The notes beneath the pieces were generated by a model. The model made no database searches and had not been told where the DNA came from. It saw only the letters and a list, made by a program, of their open reading frames with translations. Made by a program: the position numbers and the translations under genes. DNA of 64,000 nucleotides, from assembly GCF_001625305.1 (NCBI RefSeq), contig NW_017804242.1, positions 2,223,682 to 2,287,681 of the forward strand. Reading direction: 5' to 3'. Numbering within the stretch: position 1 is the stretch's first letter; every line of letters begins with the position of its first letter. This document shows positions 12,241-23,400 of this stretch, in pieces. The stretch is from Branchiostoma belcheri. Its lineage: Eukaryota; Chordata; Leptocardii; Amphioxiformes; Branchiostomatidae.

Positions 12241-15200
12241 TCCTGCTCCTCCCCCTGGTCCATGTCCTCGCTGTGCTGATTGACGAGTGCCATGATGGCA
12301 TGATTGACAGCTGCCATCTCCACTGCAACTTGGACGGGATCCTGGTGAGCCTCCTTGTGCTCCGGCTCTACTGAAATGTGAAGGTGAGGTTAGCTTAATG
12401 GCAAGAATTACTCTCAATAAATACCTTAAATTGTTACTAGGAGAAGATGTGTTACATGAATGCATGGAGGATGGACAGCCTCAGAACAACAAGAATTGCT
12501 GCAAACTGGAGGCCAAGGGGACCCAACAAGTACACTTATGTGTAGAAAGCGTTAAATTGCTTCACATGATCACAAACAAGGAGGGTGATGGAATTAGCAT
12601 CACAAAGAAGGAAACGATAAAGGAATATTGTGTTCTGACTGATAAATTAAGATCTAAGGCTCTCAGAAATATTCTGGGACCTTAAATATTATCACCCCAT
12701 ATCCTGACCCCATGACCCTCTGTCATTCTGCCTGTCAATCTTCCCCAATCTTCATATATCAACCCTCTCAGTTCAGACAAACACACAAACCCACAGCTTA
12801 GCCAAAACAATATATTTACAACACCAACCATGTTCCTGTAGTACATTCCCAGGGTGGTGGTCTGTATTTTGGCTGACCCTATCCTCTACTCGGTGGTGGG
12901 GGTTGGACTGACTGCTTGGCACCGGAGACATGGTGTTGTGAACTATAAAGTGGAAAACAGTACTGTTAAGTCTTCAACACTTTTTTAAATAATTAGACGC
13001 AAAGCAGGCTTTTAGCTAGGGGCATCTGGACATCTGGGGAAAACCTTGTACTGAAAATTAAACACCCTACTTTTAAGCAGAAGTGCTAGAACACCATAAA
13101 GACAACCCCCTTTTTATACACATACTTCTCACAAGCCTCAAGTCAAATATAATGTTAACTAATACAAAAACTTGTACCTGAAATAAAATGAAGAGATTTA
13201 TGAATTTAAAAATTTTTCCCACTTACAATATACTGCATGTGAAGAATGAACAATTATGGGCACCCTCTGAAACAATCCTAGCTAAAAGCCTGCTGCATGC
13301 AAAAACAGATGTACAACACTGCTATATATCAACTAGTCAGAATAAAGAAAAGAGATTTACTTTTAACCCCAAAACTTGTCAAACCTGCTGACTGCCTTCT
13401 CTTCACGTCTTTCCGTCGGTTGGCGAACCAGTTGTAGACGCGGGCAGAGTTTACCAACATCTGGGCCGGCAGATCAACTCCTGGATGGGAAAGACATGGT
13501 GAACTGTTGTAATAACAGTCAAACCAGCTATGTGTGAGAGTCAATCAGCACCAAGGCCAGCTCTTTTGTATGTTTCTAAGAGTTAACTGGGGTTTTAGTT
13601 GTAGACATGGGCCGAGTTTACCAACATCTGGGCTGGCAGGTCCACTCCTGTGGGGGAGAGACAGGGGGAGCCTTGGTAACAGTTTAACTACAGCCCGAGC
13701 AGGAAGCCAGGTATGTGTGAGGATCATTCAGCACCAAAGGCAGATATATCTATGTGTGAGGGTCATTCGACATCAAGAATATCTATGTGGAAGTGTCATT
13801 CAGCACCAAGGACAGCTAAGTGTGATGGTCATTCAGCACCAAGGACAGCTCTTTTTTATGCAAGTGTGGGCAGCTTCCCTCACTAACTGCAGCAAGAACC
13901 CTTGATGAATAAGGATCCTGTATCTGTACCTGGTTTCTGTATAACACTGTTGCAGGCGTTGGTGATCTCCTCTCGTTTCTTCTCATCCGGATACTGGTTC
14001 TCTTCAAAGTACTTCTCCATGATGGTGATGCAGGCTTCAGGCCAGTTAAACCTGGGGACACAAGATAGGACTTCAAGGCTCTAAACACTGCACTTCTGTG
14101 CTCCCAAAATTTGCACCTAACATTCAACTGTGGGTGCACTGCTGCAGATAGATATTTGTGTAGGGTTATATACATAAAACTGTACCACTGTACATATTCT
14201 AGAAATTTAAGTGTCAGAAAAAAATAATAAAACTTATTGTGTTAAATTTGAACTTAGCTATGAAAATTGGGTTTATTTTTTTATATTGTTGAAAATTTGT
14301 GTTCAGTTCTCTGACAAAAGACTCCCACTGTCATTTTTCTTGGGGCCTTGGTTAAACAATAGACTCCAAATCTCACCTATGACCTCTTCTGTGTACGCTG
14401 CTCCTGAACTGAAGGTGAGGTGTCCAGTCATGGTCATCATCCACGTGCTCCGCGACTCGCACAGCTTTGGGCACCGCTGCCGTCAGGTCAAGCGCCGACA
14501 CTGTCAGGGGTTGATCATGGTTATAGATACATCTTCATGGACACAATAAAAGTACAGCAGCTTTCAGCATTATCTATCAACCCTTAGGGAACTGGGCTAG
14601 TAGTCTTTTCATCACCGAAACCCACCTTTGTCTTACATTGTACCTGCTCTCAACTACAGTGACTTTTGATCTTCTACAACTATACCTAGAACGAGTGAGT
14701 ACAAAGGAACTTTATCAAGTTAAATTGTTGCCTTTCCCTGTTAGAAACTAGAATGGAAAACAGCTTGACTTCTATGGCAGGTTACCACTAGGTGTAGGTA
14801 GACATCAGAAATACCTGCACAGCTTCAATTTTACCTGCACTAAGTAACAGGTACTTTTGTGGTAGTATTGTGAGCCCTGACTTCTTCTATATACATGTAC
14901 TTACTGGGTGAGTTGGAGAACTTCTCGCGGATGTACCAGGTGAAGAGTGTGCGTTTCTTGATGACGCTCATGTCCAGGCCCTGGGTGAGGAACTGGGACA
15001 GGTAGGACTGGCTGATGCCGGTGAACCTGCTGATCAGGCCCTGCGAGATCCGGCGCTCAGACAGGAACAGTCGCAGCTCCTCCTTCACGGACTCCACATT
15101 CTTACTGAGGAGACGGCGAAAAGGGAAAACTATCGGTCTTGATGTGTTTAATAAAGGAAGACAAACCAAACCAAACAAGGAATGCTTGTGTGTGAGTACA

Positions 15201-16270
15201 GCTGCCATTTTGTGATCTTCTGTTCATTACTGTACAATTACAAATAAATACTTCAAATCACCTGGACAGAGGTCGAGCACACCCCATCTTATATTAAGCT
15301 AATGAAAGGTTATACCACAGACTACACTTGTTGACACAACATTTGAAAACTATAGACGGGTCGTAATCCTTATTAAATTAAATATGCAAATACAGCTTTA
15401 AAGGAGATGTTCTACATAAGTGCTTTAAGCCACCACACATTACAGGTTTCATGCAGGTGCAGTACGTTCTACTGACATGCTCACTAGCACCATCATACTG
15501 GAGAGATCCTGGAGACTAAGTTCTTACTTGAGCATGATTTCCACTTCAGTTTGGATCTGTTCCTCTGACAGCACACAGTCCTTGTGTGGCCTGGGCTGCT
15601 CCATGGGGGCGGCTGTTCCGTTAGCTGCCAGTGCCCCCTGTGGGCTGGAGACAGGCGGGCTGGCAGCCGGGACAATCTCACCTTCGGTCTTCAGGTTCCA
15701 TCGCATGGTCCTGAAGGGATAGTGGATGTTGAAAGAAATCAAATGTCTTTACTTCAAGAATGATGGTAAAGGATAGGAATCACTTGGTGCAACTTCCAAC
15801 TTTATCATTCTTCGACTATACCATCATCAAAATTCACAACAAAACCACTACACACATGTAAGGACCATCTGCCTGGACAATGTAACGGCTTTTTGTTGGT
15901 TCCTTGCATTGTTTTCCCCTTTTAACCACACTTTGACTCAAACATTAGGAATTTTCTCTTTAGTGACTACCTGTCTACGTGCCACACACCCACATATAGA
16001 ACAGATTTTATTGGTCCCTTTTTCAGTATCAGTAGTCAGACTTCTTGAGCAGTTTTGAAAATGTATTTTCTAGGATGGTAAGAGATGCCATATTATTATA
16101 TACCTGTTGGTACTTGCATGTACCGGAGGAGCGACGGTACTCCCGTGTTCGCGGTCCAGCCTCTCCATGGTCTCGAGCGCCTGCAGAATCTCGTCCTTGC
16201 TGAGTCCCGTCCGGCGCAGCCGCTGCAGCAAGTCGATCTGCTCGATCGTGTACCGCGGCTCTCCCATCAT
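12216..16270 (-). CDS. HMBOX1: HMBOX1 homologue (homeobox-containing protein 1, HNF class)
   Basis: Eight minus-strand exons join in phase to 386 aa: 16270-16104, 15710-15528, 15104-14905, 14500-14377, 14051-13930, 13480-13385, 12942-12829 and 12370-12216 (stop 12216-12218). The start is MMGEPRYTIEQIDLLQRLRR, seven bases into an exon, so a 5' UTR exon lies upstream. In order: dimerisation-like N-terminus; linker ending LSEEQIQTEVEIML; POU-specific-like domain (VKEELRLFLSERRISQGL...GISQSYLSQFL); linker; atypical homeodomain split over exons 5 and 6 (FNWPEACITIMEKYFEENQY...NACNSVIQKPG / VYNWFANRRKDVKRR); conserved C-terminal DPVQVAVEMAAVNHAIMAL. Vertebrate HMBOX1 is about 420 aa with the same order and C-terminal motif, and acts as a DNA-binding transcription regulator and telomere-repeat binder. 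A truncated duplicate of exon 6 lies in intron 5. Confidence 0.95.
12400..12828. other. Intron 7 of the HMBOX1 homologue
   Basis: The plus-strand open frame at 12398-12685 shows no known domain and lies inside the intron. No feature is supported. Confidence 0.5.
13595..13647 (-). pseudogene. Truncated duplicate of HMBOX1 homeodomain exon 6 (decoy exon)
   Basis: On the minus strand this copies the first half of exon 6: acceptor CCCCCACAG, then a frame reading VDLPAQMLVNSAHVYN and an immediate TAA (13595-13597). The true exon continues WFANRRKDVKRR. Splicing exon 5 into this acceptor keeps the phase and would end the protein before recognition helix 3. The neighbouring intron sequence is duplicated as well (compare 13431-13560 with 13595-13740), so a tandem duplication followed by loss or divergence of the 3' half explains it. 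Confidence 0.8.
13690..13860. repeat. Minisatellite in HMBOX1 intron 5, inverted relative to the one at 4.3 kb
   Basis: Four to five copies of a 28-32 bp unit containing GTCATTCAGCACCAAGGACA followed by GCTAAGTGTGA. The reverse complement matches the unit at 4270-4560. A single unit also lies at about 13528-13562. Confidence 0.75.
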
Positions 16271-16559
16271 ACAACACCTGGAACAAACAAACAACCCGTA
16301 CGTGATACAAAACAACCCGCCTGGGAGCCCAAAATCTAATCATGTCGAAATCTCATCAATCTATGTCTTCTGAAGTTATCATGCTAAACCACACACAATG
16401 ACATCATATACCGGTTTTTGGTGTGCACGCTATCAACATAACGCTGCCTAGTGCACTCCTTATATTGTAATTTAAAAATTTTGAATAAATAGATAAATAT
16501 AACTTACATTACTACTGTACAAATTTATACATTACTACAAAGTACAAAAAGATAACCTT

Positions 16560-17290
16560 CTTCAAGTTCTTGGCTAAGGTAATACGTCAAGCGACTGGAT
16601 AAATCTTGTGAAGAGTCAGACGTTTCAGATAGCATCTGCATAACTCCCAAGTTAACCATCGCTAACCAGAGCATACACCACAAACTTAATTACCACTAAC
16701 TTAGGAACTGTAGGATAACAACATCGGCGATTGCCAAGTCAAATTTCCCGCCACTCTCCATTATAACAGTTTTCGATGTTCCGTTTCCGAGCGAAACGCG
16801 CTTTTTCCTCGCGCGCCGCTTTTCCCAGACATCAACTTGGCATCAGACGTGACCGACATGAACAAACACGTTACTAGGTTGGAGTCACGGGGCCGCTGGG
16901 ATGGCTTATAAATTAATGAAATTAGCATAATAACACGATAAACGGGGCGCTGGTTGAAAAACAACTCGGGTTCTTTGTCTGTTTTCGCGCCTATATCTCC
17001 CGGAAAAAACGGTTGCAAAGGATGAAACCTGATCAAAACGTACCTATATGGCTCCCGCTTGCAGACCGATTCGGTGAAATCGTCCGAATTTGGTACAAAA
17101 CTGCTAAAACTATCAAAACTCGGTCCCAAAACCTCCGGGTTTATAACCCAAACCCTAGGTCAGCCATGTTGAAAGTGATGCATGCTGGGATATGTAATTA
17201 ACTATTCCAGTTACCGTCGGTGACCAGTTAACTAGACGTCAAGTCGGCAGATTTTCTTCAAGTTTGCCGACATCTTGGCGTTTTTTGTAC
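16560..17290 (-). promoter_or_regulatory. Presumed promoter region of the HMBOX1 homologue
   Basis: CpG-enriched sequence upstream of the first coding exon. It has an E2F-like TTTCCCGCC at about 16745 and clusters of CG dinucleotides at 16780-16830. No TATA box, transcription start or 5' UTR exon was resolved, so the strand and limits are guesses from position. Confidence 0.3.
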
Positions 17291-18040
17291 ACCAACATCC
17301 ATTTTACTTTCTCAGCAAAACTTAGCCCTCTTCTGGTTGTCTACAAGATTTTATCGCGACGAAGTTTAGAACTAAAACTATTAACTTGCTGTTCTGTTAG
17401 ACTCCCTCCGGAAAATGCCTTATGATATCATATTTATGTCTCCGAATGACCAGCTTAAGCATCACTGTCTTATCCAGCTGTCTTAGACGTTTCAGTTTTT
17501 CTTCCAACTTGCGGAAAACTTTGGAAATGGCGGGGCTTCTTTTCTGGGTCAGAAACTCCAGTCTTTGATTGCGTCTGGAAGAGTCCATTACGTTCAATGG
17601 ACCCACTGTTAATGTAAACTGTATAAAAACATAAAATAAGCAATAAATATCAAATTAAATCTCATATTTCATTACTATTATATTCTATATACTACTTAGG
17701 GTGATTAAATATGTCTATATTGAAAACAAAATTGTTAATTCGCGTTGTGATACACACGGACTCCCCCGTTTCGTTGGTAGGGTCTTATTTACCTGGGGCT
17801 ATCCTTATCCATTACTGTTTGGTTTCCATGCGAAGCGCTGTGCGGCGGCGGCATGTTTAGGGTAAAAGGCGCCGCGATCGGCTCAACAACTTGAAGCACC
17901 CTCTTCTCCCGTCCTCCACGCGGCAGGTGACTGGTCACACAGCCAGAGATACACCATCAGGTAAACCGGATTCTGTTCTGGTTGAGTTATAATTACGGGA
18001 GAGGGAGGGCCACAAGTGAAAATACTGCTACATTTTACTC
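17290..18040. other. Intergenic stretch
   Basis: No recognised gene. A minus-strand open frame at 17397-17606 has charged sequence but no domain I know. CG-rich patches at 17820-17890 may belong to the promoter of the plus-strand TIR gene. Confidence 0.4.
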
Positions 18041-18049
18041 GGTACAATA

Positions 18050-18180
18050 CCACAAAGTTTGTCGAGCCACCGGTCGCTTGGTGACTCAAGAGCCAGGATT
18101 TCAGGTACGAGGGGTCATTGGTTCGATTCCCGTTTATAGCGTGATACTTGGTAAGTCGGACAAATCTACGATCAACTGAT
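18050..18180 (+). mobile_element. tRNA-like SINE fragment
   Basis: Contains a Pol III B-box-like GGTTCGATTCC at about 18119-18129, preceded by GGTGACTCAAGAGCC and a possible A-box region. The layout matches the head of tRNA-derived SINEs. Acceptor-stem pairing is poor, so it is not a functional tRNA. Confidence 0.4.
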
Positions 18181-18199
18181 GAAATATCCTGATGATTAG

Positions 18200-20280
18200 C
18201 TAGATTGTTTACTGAATCTGTAACTATGCACATTAAGGTGGTTGTTTATTTAATACTAGATGGATTTTGTCGTAATTCTTCTTAAGTGTCATAGCATTGA
18301 GAACATTGAAAGTTTTATTTTCTGTATATCCTTTTCATTGTTTGGTTATTTCATAAGTGACTTATGGTATAAACGTTGAACCAACAAACTGGAGATTTCT
18401 TAGTGTACAGAGCAAACAATTGTCCAAATACCACAAATCAGTGAGTCCACATATAGGCTAAAGTAATGGCTGCAATTTGTCGCTATAAGTATAACTACCT
18501 CAGTACAAATTACTGTCAGTTTTGCCATCCAGGTGTCCCTAATTGTGCCTAGAGAAGCTATGGTGGAGTTAGTTTGTTTTGTTTGTTGGTGGGACCATGA
18601 TCGGTATGCACACAGGTCCACCCAACTATGAAGTGACAACAGGGATACTGTCAAACCTGTACTTTGAGCAACCACCTAGGCGCCATGGCCCATTCCCAAT
18701 ACAATAGAATTGTCCGGATTGAGACGAATTGAAATTCGCTTCGATCTGGCTAGACTCGGCTCGGATCCGGATCAAACTCAAAGCGAATCAATTTGGCTCG
18801 ATCTGGACAATTTTATCCTAGTGGCCGTGCAAACCCTAGCTAATGGATACTGTCTTGCCACCAAAAGGGACCTGTTCGGAGATTATACATAAGGGTCAGC
18901 TGGCCAATGTAACTACTTTTCTATTGATTCAAGCATCAAGAATCCTGTCTATAATGACCACCTGTTCACATATTAGACAGACCAAATTTTGTCGGTACCC
19001 AGAGTGGTCCTCTTGGGCAGTTTAAACATTAATTTGTATACACAAGTGTATCTAAAACTGCAAAACTACCCACAGTGACTTTTTCATTCCAAATTTTACT
19101 AGGATCAAGGAAGTTTGATTTTTTCCATACCCCCTACTGTTTTCTTTTGTTTTCCAACATTCAACGAGTCTTAACCCAATAGTGTCCCTTTATGTCTTCT
19201 ATTCATAGCCACTTCCCCTGTCTCCTAATTAAATCAAGTCCCAGTGTAGAATCCTTGAAGCTTCACAATGCCATCAATGCTGTTAAAATTGTCTTTGTTG
19301 TCAGTGCCACCTGAGTCTTTTGAAATCTAATGGTAATAATAAAATGGTTTGTATCTCCATTATCTTAGCTGTTTAGCTAAAATGGTTTAAGCAGTCAGTG
19401 CTAAGTACTTAAAATAAGTATAAGCCTGGTAAAATGGGTCCCAAATAATTCCATTATCAAGTAATAGTTTCAGAATTGTTACAAATGGCTTAGAGATAAC
19501 TTTGTTACTTATGTGCAGGTCTAAGGGTCTGTCACCTTTCCGGTAGCATTGTCTGATCACAAATGTTGTAGAGTGTCTCTAACATGGAAAAAAAAGGACC
19601 ACTGTGTTAGAGATGGGTGTACAGGTATGTCCAAAGAAAAACAGCTATCATAATCATCAAAACATGTATGAAACACTATAATGTGATAAGTTTTACTCTT
19701 AGTACAATAAAAAAAACTGTAAGGCCAATAAAAAAAGAAGAGTTGGGGACATGTGCCTTCCCATCTGACCTACACATTGATGGGAACCCCCTTAACTGTC
19801 ATTAATGAACTTCCCCCTCCCTCCCCACCCATCTGTTCAATAGGAATCAAAGAAGGTGTGCTGATGTCATGGCCCATTTACTGTCAGTGTGTCCATGTTG
19901 GTCTGTATGTGGGCTTGTTTTCTCAGAGATTTGTCCTGTCATGCTACATGACAACCACCTGGGCTGCTGCCTGACTACTAGTACTTGCACTTGTAAGACA
20001 CTGGAAAAATTGTATTGTTTATTAGACAGCTACATTTATTATGTCAGGTTGTTACAGTGTATCTTGTGGCCTTGAGAGCTACTGAGAGGTAAATACAGAG
20101 ACTCCTAACTACTTGTAGTCTACTACTAGATGAAAATTTGTCAAATGTAAAAGTGTCACCAGTTCTAACATGTAGAATATTACAACGAAATTTTCCGATA
20201 ACATGTTTCTTACATGTTTTGTCACTGAAAATTGCCAGTATAAAACATGTACTGATGTCACATTCTTGGTTGTTTTCATG
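18200..20280. other. Non-coding upstream region of the TIR-SAM-TIR-TIR gene
   Basis: No supported exon or repeat. It probably contains the promoter and a 5' UTR exon of the plus-strand gene, since an acceptor lies at 20282-20283. Confidence 0.4.
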
Positions 20281-20283
20281 CAG

Positions 20284-20474
20284 GACATCACATCAACAAC
20301 AAGCCAGCTTCAACAATTTAACTTAATCTGCATCATCCTGCACAGCCAGCCAGAGGAGCATCTCTCTATAAATCTGCCCATTCCTGTGCTGAAATATGTT
20401 GTCATAGCAACAAACAGCAGGATGCGGGAGGAATCGCGATCTCCCAGCGAGGATGGCGGAAAGTGGGCACGGTA
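20284..20474 (+). promoter_or_regulatory. 5' UTR segment with a uORF overlapping the main start
   Basis: A splice acceptor (TTTTCATGCAG) ends at 20283, so the first coding exon carries about 170 bases of 5' UTR. An upstream ATG at 20421 opens an 18-codon frame that ends in TAG at 20472-20474, past the main ATG at 20453 and out of frame with it. The main ATG has a good context (GCGAGGATGG). Confidence 0.5.
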
Positions 20475-23400
20475 GCGTCGACGAGACGGCCGCTGACCCT
20501 GTTGCCTGGCACAACCATGACATACCACAACCACTACAACCACAGCCCCAAAACGCGGGACTCCTCAAAGAAGTCGAACCCCTCCCCGTATCTCGCGAAG
20601 ATTCCTACATAAGCATAGAAATCACCGCCAAGAAAAAAGACATGCAGGAGATTGAGATCTCCCAACCTGGCGATGACGCAGACAAACTCAAAGCAGCTGA
20701 ACCTCAGGGTGGGACGGACTCTGGTTTCCACGAAAGTACCAAGAGTGCTGTAAAGAATGAGAAGACGCTCGGACCTCCGCCAACGTCGCACAAGAAGCGC
20801 AAGCCTGGGAAGAAAGGCATCTACTTCTCCTACTCTCCAGACGCAGCGTATCTGGAGAAGAAATTTGTCGTTGAGACCGTCCGGCAGCTGAAAGAGAATA
20901 ATTTAGCAGAAGACATTTGGTTTGACAAGGATGAGAAGAACATTGACTCCCCGACGTGGTTCATGCAGAGACTAGAAGCGGTGGAAAAATGCCGCGCTGC
21001 GATCCTCATTCTGTCAGACAGCTACTTCCAGTCTACCGTGTCCCTATACGAAGGCAAGGTGCTACTGGAAAGAACGATATCCGTATCGAGACCTCCGCAG
21101 CTCTTTCTCGTTTTGTACAGTCCCACAGACTTACCCCCACAGTACGCCCCCTTTCTGGAAGGAATGGTAGACTTGACGTCAGGGAAAATCGCCAAGAGCA
21201 GCCTCGCTGAGAAAAGCTCCATGGTGGTCGGATCCCTGAGCGTATACCTAGAGAAATTATCGACCGCGATGGTCCCGGCTTTGCCTCCGCTAGTGGCCGA
21301 GACAGAATTCACAGGTCAGTATAAGAAAACAAAGCTTTGTCAGTGGACAGTGAATGACGTACAGGAGTGGCTTGCGGGGATGAAGGTACGAGAATTCTTC
21401 TGTCAGGCGTTCGCCGAGAACGGCATTGACGGGTTCCTCCTGATGTCCCTGACGGAACAGGACATGATCTCGTACCTCAGCATCGAGAGCCGCATCGTGA
21501 GGAAGAAGATTCTCTCGGAGATGCTGCAGATCTTGGACAACGAGCAGAAGATGCGGGAGGGATGGCACCTGCGTGTGAGGACCAAGAGGCCGCGGGTGGA
21601 CACGGTTTACCTGGTGTACGACCCAGCCGACGTCAGACTAGCACAGAACATGAAGGCAGATCTACTGAAGAAGAACATACAGGTAAGATTGTTTACGTTC
21701 ACTTGTTATGTCATGAAAGTCCAACTATAGTAACAAGTTTATAAGCCCATGAAAGCAATGCGGCAGTGAGGAAATTTATCAATATTATCCTGAAAATTAG
21801 AACTTGACCTATTTTAAAAGTTACAAATGTATGTGCAAATTCATGCACACCTGAATAGCAGGGATTTTTATCAGGCTGCAATGTGTAAAAGAGGTCATTT
21901 ATTTTGTGGTACTCTGAGCTTCTACTAATTGAGATTAATTGGCCTTAGATAACCCATTGTCTTTAGTTTAAAGCTTTACCTTACAACATGCTGAAGAGCA
22001 CTACATTCTAGCAAGATCTAAATACTAGTAACAAGACAACTCTAAGCTTTATAATCTCAGGGTATACAAATCATGTAGATAATGGAGGTATAAAATTTGC
22101 ATTTTAATGTTTACAAGAATGTATGTAGTAGATAGGCCCTTCTTGTGCATACCACTCATTTTTTCTAAATGCCTGCAAATTTTCTGTCCTAGAAAAATGT
22201 ACCAGGGACTTTTGGGCTCAAAAGAATTACACAGACTTTTGCTCTTTTCCCACATGACAGAATGGGTCTTTATTTATCTTCCAGGAGATTGTACTGTTTG
22301 TTTGAGTTGGTAACTAGGTGACAATTTGACTTAACGACCCTTGCTAACGAGGGGAGTGTGTCAGGGGATTAGACCCTTAATCCCTCAGGGGAGAAGTCAT
22401 TAATTATCCTGTCAGGGTTGAAAGGGATATTTTTTTTCTCAAACTGAGAATGAGATAAGTGTAGAAGGTAATCTCTACCAGGCTTCACAGACGAATGGAA
22501 GGAGTAGAAATTGGCCAAATAGACAGATAACATGCCAGGGGAGTTGGTCTGTTAAAGTGTACAGTTCTGTATATGTTCTTGGCATGTTATCTGTCTCTTT
22601 GGCTAATTTCTACTCTTTCCAGCCCCCTCTGAGTCTGAAGCCTGGTAAAGGTTAGTTTGGAAGAAGTCAGGGTTAGAAACCTTATGTTGCAAAAGACTTT
22701 GATTCGTTTGAAACTGAGAAGGGTTCTGCAGTTCAGAGTAGCCAGCTTGCACCTCAGAAGAGGATGAGTAAAGAAGAAGAAGAAGAAGAAACTGAGAAAC
22801 TTTGAACCTGTTTTGTGTACATGTAACTTATTCTTTTTGGATGTTAATGATAGGAAAAGTTTGTGACTTCAAAATTATTGACACTGGTACAGTACATTTC
22901 TAGCTAGCCAGCCAGGCTATAAAAATTGCTTAGATGCAATTAAAGCCCATGGTTCAGGTTCAGGTTCAAGTTCAGGTTCAACCGTCTTCAGTTGAAATGC
23001 GAGCCTTTTGGAACCACTGAACTGTGTCGTATGCATGAACAAAGAGCCAGTTTCCCTCAACAAGACCTTGTAACGTTTCCTGGTGACCACGTCGCTGCTT
23101 TGTAAAGTTTGTTTGTGTCTCTTGCTTCGGTGGTGATGGAGAATCTGAAGATATTTGTTGACCGTTGTGTGAATGAATGGAATTTCTTGTATATACACAC
23201 ACATACAGCTAGAAAATACTCTTTTGTTTCAATGTAAAACTCAGATATTCAAACATGAAGTACATTTATAGTTACTGTATCTGCTCTGACACAGGCAGTG
23301 CCATGGCACCGTATATTCTTTTCTTTTTGCTTCAGTATTACTTGCTTCAACATTTTGCATGGCAATTCCTACAGTGGGCTTTGAGTCAGCCTTAACAAAT

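Noticed and set aside
12193..12465. Gly-rich minus-strand open frame at the end of HMBOX1
   Set aside because: Wrong frame; the frame continuing from exon 7 gives the conserved DPVQVAVEMAAVNHAIMAL ending.
18050..18180. Possible tRNA gene
   Set aside because: A B box is present but the acceptor stem and anticodon arm do not fold; better explained as a SINE fragment.
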